64,000 bases of DNA. It comes from Solenopsis invicta (taxonomy: Eukaryota > Arthropoda > Insecta > Hymenoptera > Formicidae). This document shows, piece by piece, positions 36,323-49,900 of the stretch. The translations under genes and the position numbers were made by a program. The stretch lies in contig NC_052679.1 in the NCBI RefSeq assembly GCF_016802725.1, forward strand, positions 22,315,561-22,379,560. Reading direction: 5' to 3'. The notes beneath the pieces were generated by a model, which had not been told where the DNA came from, made no database searches, and saw only the letters and a list, made by a program, of their open reading frames with translations. Each line of letters starts with the position of its first letter. Positions within the stretch are counted from its first letter, which is position 1.

Positions 36323-36341
36323 TGTGTATATATATATATAT
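36280..36341. repeat. (TG)n(TA)n compound microsatellite
   Basis: A (GT)n run of about 48 nt with one A interruption passes into (TA)n. It overlaps the terminal GTGT of the adjoining MITE, suggesting that the MITE end seeded it. Confidence 0.95.
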
Positions 36342-39300
36342 TTCAGTAAATCAAATTAATGATTAGAATGCAATTGTCCGAAAATATACAATCGAAATTA
36401 ATTTTGTCCACATAATAAATCTCTGATACACAAAACCCGAAATAGCCTGTTAATAAATAATCAATAACAATCAGAGTATAGCAGTTCTGTTTATTTGAAT
36501 GTCCGACGAGTCGCCATGTATTATTTCGACTGTCAATTCAAAAACAATAGGCGCTACGAGAGACAGAAAGAAAAAGAGAGAGCGAGAGAGAGAGAGAGAG
36601 AGAGACGTTAATTCCGTAAAATTAATTGTGTTCATATCAATGAAAAATTCAAATGCGAGATTCGGATTCAAATATCGTTGAAGTAGCAATTGTTGACCGC
36701 AATAATTCTCATTGCCTATCTATCTCTTCATGCCTGCTTTAAACGTATAACTCGTGCGAATTACCCGTCTCGACAAATAATCGTGGTGTCAAGATGCTCA
36801 TAAGTCGTTAGTCGTGGGAGTTGATATTCGAAGGATTGACAATTGCTAATTGTTCACGGGGAACGATCGCGAAAAATTGCGACAACACGCGGAACGATTT
36901 ACTACTGCGTGCCTGCCGGCTCGGGTCTCGGCGAGCGAATGATAGCGCGGCGACCTTGCGTAAACACGGCGCGCGCCGTACGTTATAATAACAAATACCA
37001 ATACAAAAGCCTCGTGCCAGTCCGATCAAAATATTTAACTTTGAAAAATGGATTGTAAACGAACACTGAATATTCTGCTCCTTTCGTATTTCAGATTAAT
37101 TAATTCCTTGTGTCTATACTCGATGCGATAAACAGTCGTTTATCAATCGAGATTAATAGTTTAGTAATATATTCAAGAATTGAAACGCAAAAAATCGTTG
37201 CGCGTAAAAATTATTACGTTCTATACAACAAAATACTTATGAGGAAACCTAGTATGAATAATAATATTATATTAATAATATTAATATCACAATTTATTTT
37301 GTTAACATCAATAATATATAATATTTTTCGATCAAACAGCTAATTATGATGTATTGCCAATTTAATATTTTGCGCGTAAATTCTCTTAAAGTAAATAAAT
37401 ATATATAAATAAATATATTAACAATTGCTATTTCATATTACAATACGAAAATGAAATTTATCATAAACTTTTAAAAAACTTTTATACACATATAAAAAAT
37501 TATTTAGATAAATATACCTAGGTTTAATAAAAATGTAATAAAATCCTGCTCCGATGTACTATAAAACTTATAAAAATTTATTAAACGTTAACTTATTATT
37601 GCGAAGGAAATAGAAATTACTAATAAGTTAGTAATAAGAATCTATTGTGTCAAATTTTAATCAAATGTTGAATGCATGTATAAATAATAAATTATTATTA
37701 CTAAATTATTAATTACTAATTATAATTATAATATATATTAATTCTTTATATGTGTGTACGCCAAATATTGAAGCATGGTTCATTAAATAATTACTATTTT
37801 CCTACTAGAAATACGATCAACTATATCGCTTATAAAATATTTAAGTCTCTAAATATAAATTGATTATACAATCGCAATCTGCATCAATAATATACGTAAT
37901 GTGATGTGCGTATGCGTGTGTAATGTGACACAAAAAGAACATCGTTACTTCGTTACAACGAAAAATTGTTAAGTCTCGTGATAAAGAAACAGAATTGCAA
38001 TACTATTGTAACATTGTTTTGGTTAAGGTAGGATTCGTCCCACATATTTCAGAGCGTTAAATATCGGTGATGCGGGTATTCTGTGCGTATCATTATTGCC
38101 GTGCTCGCTCGTGCACGCGGAGCGCGTGGTATCACGTACGACGTGATTGACCTCTGCGAGACTTGGACCGAGCGCGCGCCTTAGCGGCAAACAGCGTCCT
38201 ACCCGAATACCTGACGGAATCGGAATGAATAAGGCGTTACGAGCTGCGTGTATCTCTTACGCACTGATCTTTCCTTTCTCCTCCCTCACGAATCGCGGCA
38301 GGAAAAAAGGGATACGAATATAATTAATGTAATATTACAATTAATGCCTATATCCAATATGAATTTATTAGAGATGTATACTCATTAAATATGAAAAGTT
38401 ACTTATGGAAAATATGGATTTGTTGTAAATACGCATAATAAATTTAATTTATTTAATTAGAAAATTTATCATTATATTATGAACGAATATTTCATTATAA
38501 TCTATTTAATTTTTCAGAAAAGAGATAATAGATTTCTCATTATAAATTACAGATTTAACAAATTTTTTAACGTTATTTATATAGACGAAAATAATAATTA
38601 ATAAGAAATTATTTTGTTCGGCTACATTAATGTATCTGATCTCGTATTTATAATACGGGATACATTATTATTCTATATCATCATTATTATCTCATTCTAA
38701 CGGGCATATTTTTTATTTTATTATATTATCTTACCCTTTTAACTAAAATTAATTTATTAAATACACAAACTTAATTGAATTATTATAAAAAATATAAATT
38801 ATATTATATATAAGTGTTATAAATATTGTATTATATATGTGTTTTTACTTCCCTCATTAAATTTATTTATATAATTTATTTTTTTTAATAAATAAATACA
38901 TGAATATTTGATGTAAATTATCTAAAATTTGTAACCGAATTTTATTGATAAATTTTAAAACTGACAAATGTTTTTCGTAAATAAAAGAATTGTTTGAAAT
39001 GTATCGTTGTCAAAATTAATTGATAAATTAATGAATAATCAAAATTTTCTATGCGATAATTTTATATAAATACGTAAACTAAGAATAGATTACAATAAAT
39101 ATGTAATAATTAGACATTCAATTAGGTAAAGATTGATTATAAATAACAACTTGAGTGTGTGAATTTAGCTACGTTGATAGCTAGCTAATAGCAATTTTAA
39201 AGAAATTACGAGTTGAATTAATATGTCACTATTATTCTAGACAAGACTATGATCGTTGTGATAATTAGACCTAAGCGCATGGCCGTGGGAAACAAATATC

Positions 39301-42300
39301 AAAATGTGCAACAGGTAGCTTCAGCAAATAACGTTCATCACTTTTGATGGAAGAGAGAATGTAAAAAAAAAAACAAACGAATAAATTACTCTGGTTTCAA
39401 CAAATCTTCAAAAAATGCTTTATATCGTGTCAAAATAATTATGCACAAACAGCGGCGTATGGGGAAACATTTTTATTCATTTTCACTCACATTTTACCAT
39501 TACGCTATTATTCCTCTCACACAACAGCTCATTTAATTATACCTTCATAAAAGTGCAAATTCAAAAGGACGTTCTGAAGGAATCAATGTCCGCTTTTACC
39601 TTGTCCCGATTGCCTTCTCCTTCCGTCTCCTCTTAGCGAGCATCGATTAGTTCTTTTCCTCGAGGCCTTTCGCGACTGTTTCTCGTCACTGGCCTCGACA
39701 CTCGTTTCGCCGACTTTTGCACATTTTTAGAAATTCAGGTTGCGTTAAATTGCCGGGCACGAATTGTGCTGGCCGCGTGTTGCGCTCTGATTCGATGGCG
39801 GTCACGTCTATGCTGCACGCGAACCTCGATCGCACGGCACGCATATGTCGACTGAAGATGGTAAAGTTTGAGAGAAAGATATGGCGTTGATCCGGCGTCA
39901 ATAGAATTTATTTCATTCGTGAGTGCGAGATATTCGTTGTATGCAGAAAAGGTGCTAATTTGAACGTTGTTTAATGTAAACGATGTATATTTGTAACAAG
40001 AAGCTTAAGAAAAAAAATTTTTTGAGCACTTTGAAAAAAAAATGTTATCAATCATCGAGACCAGTATGTAAATTAATGTGTAAAATGACGTATGTTGAAA
40101 TTTTCCAGAGCAAAAGCATCTAGAAGCGAGATTGTACAGTGAAAAATAGTCATTGGTCTCGTGCATAAATAATTTGCAATCATAATCGGAATAATCGTAG
40201 GACATATTGAGCCACTCGTAGTTATCTTGATAATATATTCTCGCGAGAAGTATGCAAGTAACAAGAAAATGCAAAATAAAGCCGAAAATGATGCGGAATG
40301 GCCGTATTACATAGATAATTCTACTAAATCACTAAAATTCTTCGAAATGTAAGAGAAACGGTGGGCGAAAAAAGAAAAATCTAACCACTTCTCGTGGGGC
40401 CACTTTGTGATTATCGTCGTGACAAATTACAGAAACAGCGCGGCACACATGGTTGCACCATGATATAACGCGATATACAAATTATCCAACTTTGTAGTCG
40501 CTGTTGTAATTCGAGGGGTATGAAGTTACGATTGCGGGTCTGGCGTATACGGTACTTGATTACTAGGGCGATTACAAAGTTGTTCCCTCTCGAATGCCCC
40601 TTTCGTTTTTCTCTACAGCAGTAGCACAAGGTCGCCAGAAATTCGATGGCGTGTGGCAATTGTTTGAGAATGACCACCGTACAAGAGCGAAAACAAACTC
40701 CGGAATTCGATTGAGCACGGAACAGCTAGCAATATAGGAGAGATTAACATTGAAAACAAATGGCGTTCGAATACGCAAGAAAATATATAAGCAATAAACA
40801 TGATAAAATATGTAGATGATATCTCTATCAGCTTTGAAATATATTAATGTATTCAACGTAAATTTGGGAGGTAGATCGATCGTCCAATGTTCATAAATTA
40901 CAGCCCATTCATCAAGCGAAAATAATAAATTACGATGTTAACAACATCGGGACGTCAACAAAATAATAGAAAACACATTATTCAGTCGAGAGAATGGGCT
41001 GTGACCGATGATTCTCTACTGAGTGAGGGAATAATATGTAATTATTATTGCCGCAATTATACGCAACCAACCACATAATCTCTCCAAACATTGTAAATAT
41101 TCTCTGCGACAAGCTGCGCAAAAATATTATTTTAGCTTCTCTGTTTATAACGTTTTATCTGTCTTTCGCCCTCATCAACAAAACCTCGTAATTAGTCCAA
41201 TTTTGCGGAGGGTATATACACGTACTGGTTTTAAAATGAAATACTTACTACGTTTTCTGCGAATTTTCTACCTCTCTTTCTTTTCCCTCTCAATACCAAT
41301 GAGGTTAATTGCTAGCACTACCCCGAGAAACCTAAATCTTTAAACGGTTTCATCAGCAACGAATATCAATCAACATTACTAATTCTTTTTCAACTGAAGG
41401 AAAAATATCAAGAGGCATTTTCCAATTTCCGTGAATATATTTCGATAATTATAGAATCGTTCATTTAGATGTAAAATTGCGTCATAATTAAAAGATCGCG
41501 CAATTAAATTGCAATTATTTTAAGAAAGCTTTCTCTACAAAAGATTTCTATTCATAATTTTACTTTAGTAAATAACTAATGTACGTAGTTTTGTTATCTC
41601 CACTTTTGCGTTTTTTTCCCTTTTTCGATCACGTGAAAAACATCGTTGCGAATTTAATTTTTCCTAGTGTATTTCTCTGTGGATTTTTAATTCTGACATA
41701 TACGCACAATAATTATGATTAGTAATGCAATGTCTCGAGTCGCGACAAAAACACATGTACAAGATAATTTTCCTACAATATACTCAATGGAGAAAGACAT
41801 TGTAGAATTCTCTACGCCTTCATGTACTATCTAACATATACTAAAAGATACGTTTCCTCCATAAAATAATTAACATAGAAACGAGCAGCAAGGGACTTCG
41901 CGTCGCGATACTGAAGAAAAACATGAAAATAAACAGCAGTCCATTATCGTTCCCTTATTTCTTCCTCGCCGAGTAATTCCGCGAGCCATCAGATCGCAAG
42001 AATTCGTCGAACCGCGGTTTCCATTGCGTAATAAATTTTTCTTTGAAGAAAAGTTATCGCAGAGGTCTTCCTTCGCCCTCCCTCAATTGTATTTTGCAAT
42101 AATTACGGAGCAATTAGACATTCTATATGGCATGACAATGAATATTTTATTACAGGGGTTTTTGCGGCTTGGCAACTAACATTGTCATACGCCGGCGCGC
42201 CAATAGATTTTTCTCCTTTTTTCCACTCGATGGAGAACGTCATTTCGATGTCGTTCGCGTTACAGAAGCGCGTTTATATTAAATCGATAGTTCCTTAGCG
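36342..42300. other. Long gene-free, AT-rich stretch
   Basis: Very AT-rich overall, with balanced islets at 36,840-37,020, 38,060-38,300 and 39,560-39,890. Open frames are short and overlap on opposite strands. No tRNA, RNA hairpin or element end was recognised. ATCACGT-ACG-ACGTGAT (38,131-38,147) is a small inverted repeat. Confidence 0.4.
36584..36605. repeat. (GA)n microsatellite
   Basis: Eleven GA units, preceded by an imperfect GA-rich run from about 36,560. Confidence 0.9.
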
Positions 42301-42414
42301 GTGACGAAAATTGCGGATACGTTGGCTGCTGCAACCACGAAAAGCGGACGTCTGAGGCGTCAGAATTTAATTACGGAAATGGAAGCGGCTTATAACTGTC
42401 GTAGCACCATCGCT

Positions 42415-42486
42415 ACCACCACCACCACCACCACCACCACCACCACCACCACCACCACCACCACCACCTACCACTATCACCACCAC
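42415..42486. repeat. (ACC)n trinucleotide tract
   Basis: Eighteen uninterrupted ACC units (42,415-42,468) followed by an imperfect TACCACTATCACCACCAC tail. Frames through it read poly-Thr on the plus strand and poly-Gly or poly-Trp on the minus strand, all attributable to the repeat. Confidence 0.97.
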
Positions 42487-43457
42487 TGACACCGAGTTTT
42501 CCGCAAAGCATGATTCCGCTCGCGCGCGTGCAAAATGTTGTGAAAGCAAACGCGTTTCGCTTATGTATCCAGTGGAAGACACCGAGAGAGGAGATGCGAT
42601 ATGACAATGGTCACGTCGATCAGCCTCCGAATGCAGATTATACACTGTTTCTGAGGATCTTGTAGCTCTCGACAGTCTCGCACGAATAGAAATGTGAGGG
42701 AGATGCGTATAGATAGAAATAAAACTATAGATACCTACATTAAGCAGCGTGATATCCAATTTCGTTTGTTCACTCCTCTCCGATCAATATTTAATTACAA
42801 TATCAATTATAATAAGTAAAAGAAGTTTCTATATATCACGAAATATTTAATAAGCTGCGTAAACTAAACAGCTATGTTATATGTAGAGGAAAAATTTGAA
42901 GAGAAATATGTAACTTTTACGGAATAAATGATCTGAAAAAGCCCGAAAGACGATAATTAATCTTCACGTTTATTTATTCGTTTCACCAAGCCATCTTTCT
43001 TCCGATTCTACGAATTTGCAGCAGCCAGTCTACATTATACATAAATTACGAAGCACGGTATAAATTATGCAGTGTGCTGAAAGAAACTCATCAGAAAGAC
43101 CGTTAACTGAGAAATGAAACGCTGAATAAGTAACGACTGGCTAAGCGACGCGGCATTATTAATATCAACATATTCTTTTTAATTAACAATTAAAACGACT
43201 TTTCGGCCGATGTTCCGATCATTAACAATGACTCGAGGACCAACACTGATGTATTATATTCTGTATTGAATATGTAATGTACACTTACTGATACGTGAAA
43301 TAGCGAAGCAACGTATACTTTTATCCAGTTTTTAATTAGCGATTGATCAGTCGGTCTATCTTTTACCTTACGGTTCTTTTTCAGTCTTTCGATTCATCAG
43401 TACATCCCTACTGCCATCATTTCATCTCATTGAAATGGAAACGCGTTGCACCCTCGG

Positions 43458-43479
43458 TCAGAATGATGTCAGAATGATG
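43458..43479. repeat. 11-bp tandem duplication
   Basis: TCAGAATGATG occurs twice head to tail, with a partial third copy (GCAGAAT) following. Confidence 0.9.
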
Positions 43480-43770
43480 GCAGAATCGGACATTGATTAA
43501 TTTTCAATACCATGCACGACACTAAAAGTGTTTGCCATTCGAACATTACAAAAACAAGAAAAATTAATTGCTATTAAAATCTATCTATGATTTTATCGTA
43601 TAATAGTTGAGGTCTGTAATCTAGATAGATAATTTTTGTTCTATTAAAATAGTACAATATAAATGCGAGTAAACATCACCGAGTTGATTATTGATAAATT
43701 TTATTTTTAATTGTGCATTATATACAAAAAATTTCAATGTAATAAAGCAACGTAGTAATTTGTAATATGC

Positions 43771-43808
43771 GTTCTAATTTACTCGACGGGTTCTAATTTA
43801 CTCGACAG
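43771..43808. repeat. 19-bp tandem duplication
   Basis: GTTCTAATTTACTCGACGG is repeated once with a single mismatch. Confidence 0.9.
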
Positions 43809-45189
43809 TTATGAAAGTATATATATTCTGTCAAATCTATCATTTGTCACGTCACCAAGATACATTTAGAATGAAATTATTTTTGCACAAAATTGTGAAT
43901 TAAATTTGATCGACAGTTAGCGCTTTTTACGATGATCCATTGTGCTGCAAATAATTTTCAATAGATCGAATCGATTACCGCACGCTCTCGATAAGCGAAT
44001 CTATTGCGCTACATGTCGTTTTTGCGCGCGTATCACATCAATCTATGAAGCATTACACGTCGCTAATGAAAAACTGGTTCGCGATGGACAGTCGCCGTCG
44101 ATTCTGCACATCGTGCATTGGGAGCAACCTTGAGTTCACAAAACAGAATCGATAAGAAGCACATTTTAGCAAAAATAAATGAATACTTCATAGATTATTT
44201 GGTACGAGAACAAGTTTGAGGAAGAATAGATTTCTAATAAGTAGAAAATAAAAAGTAGCCCAGTACTCAGATTGCAACTGTACGAAATGTACGACAGTTA
44301 AAATACTTCTGGATGTCCAACATGCGGATTGATAACACACGCTGCATTCCGATTTTGGTGAAATATCGTGCGCGAGGAATTGTTATCGCGTTTGTATAAT
44401 CGGATTTAAAGTTTGCGCAACACGTGTGTTTCCGGGGTAGGCGACGCGAGAGGAAAATGAATGGGGTAAGAGAGAAGAGAAATGTGTAGGTGAAGAAAGA
44501 TAAGGAGAGAACGCGAAAGAGAGAGAGGGAGAGAGAACGCACGCAATGAATGTCGTCATGCCCAACGATTTCAAATTGTTCGGACGAGATTTAATATTCG
44601 CCACTTAGTCGATACTTGTCTCAATTGACACCGACCGATCGATCACCGTTAACCGCAAGCTGCAGCAAAATTAGCCGTGACAAGTAGTGTATACTAAGCA
44701 TCCAATTACGATCATCTAATTGAGATATAAGTTATGTAATTTTTCATAAATTAATAACAAATTAATGAACAACTGATAATGATGTATTAACATATGACAA
44801 TACTAGTGACAATATATAAACTAATTTGACTCGCATTTGATAATTAAAATCATCTCTCAACCATTAATCAATTGTATACATGTATATGTAGTCACAGCTT
44901 TCCTCTAAAATCAACAAGGAGACAAAAGAAACAAAAGAGTGTATTAAGATTTACAAGAAAATTAGCGCTCTTTTAGATTTTTATTGTTTGCGTTAAATGG
45001 TTGAAGTGTCAATTAAGAAATAAAAACGAATTTGGAATTTTCCAACGAATTATAATGCATTCAAGCTTTCCTTCCTAGTCGCGCTCGCAGTTGGTATCAA
45101 TGTCATTCGTTCTCGCTACAAAACAACTCCTTTGCATTCAAAGGATCATAAAGGTACGAAAACTAATGCGTGTACGCATCCGAGTACAA

Positions 45190-45900
45190 GTTTCCTCTTT
45201 CTTTCTCATTTTCTCTCCTCCTCCTCCTCTTCCTCCTCCTTCTGCTCTCAACCACCAAACTACCCCCTTTCCTCCTAGAGCGGGGTAGCAAGCGATCAAA
45301 TAAAAGCTCGTGTTTTCCCCGATATTGAACCCTAAGCTAAGCCTAACCTGCCCCAACCTCCTCCGCCTACCGCAACGTGCCCTGGCGTAGAGCAAAGGGG
45401 AGAGCAGAAAGGGAAGGGTAAGGGGACAGGAGAGAAACGGAGGGGTGCAGGGCGCAGGGATGGGTACGCGCGGGGGAAGGGAACCAGGAAGGGGGAAGCC
45501 ACCCCAACTGCGGTCATTGACCCCACGCACACTCCCAGTCCGGCCCGAACCCACCCCTCAGGGCCGACGACACTGGTGCCGTCTCACGGAAAAGTATTGC
45601 ACTCGCATCGCAACCCCCTTTCAGAACCCTCGCTATCTCTTTCCCGCCGTCGGAGTCTTGCCTTCCTCGCCTCTTTCCGCGCTTATATCGTCTCTATCGC
45701 TCGTCAGTCCGCGTTTTCCTCTCTTCCTCGCTCTCTTTCCCTTTTTCTCGTCGCCTTACTGCCGCACGTACGCTCGCACTCTTTTTTCCTCTCTCTTTTT
45801 CTCTCTCTCTTTCTGTGTTCGTCTTTCCTTCTCCTCTTCCTCTTCCTCCTCCTCCTCCTCCTCCTCCTCCCCTCTCTCTCTCTCTCTCTCTCTCTCCGGG
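45190..45900. repeat. Alternating pyrimidine and purine blocks
   Basis: The plus strand is C/T-rich at 45,190-45,300, G/A-rich at about 45,390-45,500, then C/T-rich again at about 45,600-45,897. The last block ends in (TCC)n at 45,841-45,871 and (CT)n at 45,871-45,897. The long Ser/Leu/Phe-rich and Arg/Glu-rich frames across it are composition artefacts. Confidence 0.85.
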
Positions 45901-46180
45901 TCTTCGAGATATTCCACGGTAACAACTAAGCGGGAAAAAAAATTTTAGGTTCCACCAAGCGGAGTTCATTTTGTTACTCATCCCTTATTGCCGCGAGCGA
46001 TTTGTCGAGCTGTTTGTAATATTTCTCGGAGGCTGTCGGTTAGGGGTGACGAGCATTCTTGAGGAAGTGTAGTTGACCGCCGATTTCCGCCTTGAAGAAA
46101 ATTCCAGACGACCAACGATTAAAAAGATGACGTTAAAAAGACTGTGAGCACGGAAAATAAAATCCATCTTAAGGGTAAGT
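45683..46180 (+). promoter_or_regulatory. Speculative untranslated first exon
   Basis: TTATAT (45,683-45,688) lies upstream of TCAGTC (45,704-45,709), an initiator match with A at 45,706. The spacing of about 23 bp is shorter than usual. A strong splice-donor match, AAGG|GTAAGT, lies at 46,175-46,180. Together these could bound a non-coding first exon of about 470 nt dominated by a pyrimidine tract. No downstream acceptor or coding exon was found. Confidence 0.2.
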
Positions 46181-46885
46181 ATAAGAAGGAAAAAGAGAGT
46201 ATATGTATATAAAACTATCTTTATCCTTTAGATGTTTTCCAAAGTATTCTCACTGAAGTATTTCAACACAAAGATACAATTGCGTTTGGTGTAGAATAAA
46301 TTACATTACCAAATAAGCTATCCAATTCAATGTATTGAAACGTTCGAGCGATAATTAAAAACGTTTATTTATTCGCAAGTACTTTTGTACCTCAACGCAC
46401 GGGGTCTACGTAATGCGTGTACGAGTAGACAGATTGACGTCATGTAAAAGTATTGTACACTCGTTACAACCCTTTTCAATACCTGCTCTGTCTCTTTCTC
46501 CACAGCTTTTCCCGTTTCCTTCTTCCACGCGTATTCCGCGATACCCCTCTATAGGTCTGTCATGTTCTGACAATTTGTGTACACGCGTAGTCAAGAGTAC
46601 AAAAACCTACCGTCTGGTCAAAATTGAAATAAACAAGAAATTGAAGTAAACAGTTTTGTGAAGGTACGTGAAATATATGAAGAGTTAATTATTTTAACAA
46701 CTAACTGTAATAATCACGTCAAAAGCGTCTTGCCGTTTCGTGTTTCAAGCACGATGAGCAGCAACGCTGCGAGTAGCGTATATATAGTAATCGATCTAAG
46801 ATAACGTGGGACTTTATCGTTAATTGTATTCGAAACTATCGTATCGTAAAAGCTATTACGCTACACGTGTCACTTTCCGCTGTGA

Positions 46886-46891
<6 letters not shown>
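46181..46891. other. Gene-free stretch
   Basis: Mixed, AT-leaning DNA with short open frames on both strands at 46,400-46,650 and no recognisable motif. Confidence 0.4.

Positions 46892-46944
<53 letters not shown>
46892..46944. repeat. (AG)n microsatellite
   Basis: About 26 uninterrupted AG units, the longest GA tract in the window. GAGAG is the recognition word of GAGA factor in insects, but the tract may simply be a microsatellite. Confidence 0.97.
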
Positions 46945-46946
<2 letters not shown>

Positions 46947-49900
46947 CTTGTGAGAGTATCGCGAAGTTCAGATTTCACACGCATTAAGCCGCCCATCTTT
47001 GCGAAAAATCACACAAAACGGATCGGCAATAATGCGTCGGGAAAATTCTGAGGAAAAGTTTCACTGTCTCTCTCTCTTAGCGCCATGGCCGATTTGTTAT
47101 CCAGCCGCGCGGATGCGTATGCACGCCTTTACTTCCGGGTTAGGGTCCTATGGGATGTTGCTCAACGACCTGTATCGACACACCTTTTTTTTCTCGTCAA
47201 CATCGAGCGCTAGCAGGGACGTTCTTTTTCTTCGTTGACAATCAAGAACCCATCCACAGTGGGATGTCGACCCATCATGCGTGTGTCATCCGCCAAATCG
47301 CAAAAATATAAACGTATATTCTCCTTCCTGCTCAATTACGAATAATTACGATTAAAAGAATTAATTAAATTCAACTCACTTTGAAGTCTACTTTTGTATC
47401 TATAAAAAATAATTGATAAATAATTCTATATATAATATTTTTTTATAACAACATTTCTCTCTTTAATTGATTTATGTTACATGACATGATATATAAATCC
47501 AATAGCATTTAACTGAATGGCTAAATAAATATAGTCACATTCAATTCGAAAAAAGGCGATGCATTTTTTATTTTACCATTTCTCTCAAAAGAATTATTGT
47601 ATATCAATATAATTAATGCACCATCCAATTAAAATATCGCCTTAATAGATGACAATACGCGTAGAAAGCATAATAAAGTTTACTAATTTACGATTTCGTC
47701 AATAACCCAGCCCACATAACGACGGTCATCAGTTGTTCGAAATTTCAACAACTTCCGCGCAAATTCGTTGAAATAACACGCGGTAGGTTTACAGCGCGAC
47801 CCATCTACGTACTCTAATCACATTTCGCTGTAGTTTCGGGGATCGCCTCGTCGGCCAGCGAGAACGTAATTGTTATTTTGCCATCGCGCAATGTAAATGT
47901 CGCCAAAGCGTAGTTTGTTTTACGATAACGCATCGGCATGATGCCGCGCAAAGCAAGTGTAAACGAGGAGAGCACTTTTCCAGTAATGATCCGTTAACAA
48001 TGACCATTGTGGTAGCGCCGCTTCGTTTGGCTAATACCGAATAGCGACACTCTTCGCAATTATGGTATATTTTACACGCTAATGGAACAGTACCATAAGT
48101 TTTTTTTACAATGCTCGATTTCGTTTAAAGAAGGAACAATGGACCACTCTCTGTTTGTATTTTGTTAAAGATCCATTCTTTTACAAAATAAAAATCATTT
48201 TCCGCTGATGGTCCAAATCTCATTTCTCTAAAAACTTATTTTAATTAAATATTTTAATATTGTTGTTTGATACTGTTCGCGCCGCGGTATCATATTTATG
48301 ATGCATCGCATCATTTAACTGCAACAGCCCGATAGTCGTGATCTATTAAGCTTATTTTTAAAAATCTAGTGTTTGTTGTGATTTATCGCGCATACTACGA
48401 GTGAAACGATAAAACGTGATTTTTAATCTACGAGACAAAGAGAAAAAGTATCGCTGAATGAATCATAAAAACGCTGTGGTATTGTTTATTTTTTTTTCCA
48501 CACATCACCGCATACTCCTGTCACGAATGCGTGCCTTTTTTCGGACGAGTGTCGACAGTGTAATCCAGAACAGATGGAAGAGTTGCATTATTTTCGGGCG
48601 AACACGCTAGCCTACTAAAATCTCTCTCTATCTCTCGAATACCAGCGCGGCAATTTTTCTACTCGTGATAAACTGTAAATAAATGTTTTATTAAATCCGC
48701 GGCGGAAGCACGACTGAATATTTTTATTTGTCGAACGATGTTATTTCTCGTAAAAGCGCTCTAACAAAAAACAAGAGACGTACAAGATTGATTAAAAAGG
48801 GGCCGTTTCACGCAGCGACGTGAAATTAAAAACTATCACTTCACCTTTGTGACTGACTTCTGTTTACCGTTTTCTATTGTATGAGCCGAGCAATTTATTT
48901 CGGTTTACGCGAAAAGATATAACTTCAACATAAAGATACGCCACATAGTTTTATGTATTTGAAGCCAGTAAATGCCATTTTCGTTGAAAAAAGTTGAGTA
49001 GCGGTTTTTCCTGGCTTTGCAAATATTATTCAGCTCATAAAAATAATTAATCCTTTTATTTTCAAGAATTTTTATATAACTTTTATCAGTATTATCAAAA
49101 TACAGAATCACATATGTAATTTACAAGCATACATTACTCTTTTTGCAGACTATTAATTTAATTTAAAAAAGTGTCTTAAAAAAATATTTTTAACAAATAA
49201 ATCAACTCTTTTGCAAATATAATTTAATGTAATAATAAAAATATAATTCAAACAGAAATAATATTAAATAAAGAGTACTTTGGTACTTTTTGTAATTTTA
49301 TGACTTCATAATTAAAAAATAAAGCACATAATAGTCATCAGTTCTGTTCAAGATTTACAGTTTTGAACTTGGAATTGAAATGTATATGTGTTCATGCCTA
49401 TTACCGTTTTTACCTCTCATTTCATATTTCTTTGTAGCGCATAATACTCGTTTTCAGGAACAAGACTCTGAGATCAGATAAAATTTTTGAGATGTATTAT
49501 ACATATTTCAGATATAGTAAATACTAATATAAGTTGCGTATAAATATTTTTATAAATATTGTTACGTTATCTGTTCATGTATTTCTTATAATTGTATGTA
49601 TTAAGAAAGATAGTAAAATATATTTTATAGTAGATTATTAAAATAACTTACTTTCAAGTAATGAATCATACGTGTCATTAAAAACTTTTAACGATCTCAA
49701 ACTAATCTCGTCTCTGAAAACAAAAATCGCAGGGTATGATAAAACAGCTACGAAATTAGGAGTAAGAACAATGGGAAAATTAAGCATGAGCATCGACTCA
49801 GTTCAATTTCAATTCCAAAATTACAAATCCTGGAAAGCACTGTAATAGATAATTATCTATGCAAATGGGTACGATTTAATAGCAGAAATATCATGTGTGT

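Larger units (their letters stand above)
42487..45180. other. Gene-free stretch
   Basis: Unique, AT-leaning DNA. A GA-rich purine run covers about 44,450-44,545. Two short tandem repeats at 43,458 and 43,771 are listed separately. No gene was recognised. Confidence 0.4.

Noticed and set aside
45445..45948. 167-codon plus-strand frame
   Set aside because: It is dominated by (TC)n and (TCC)n tracts and overlaps comparable antisense frames.
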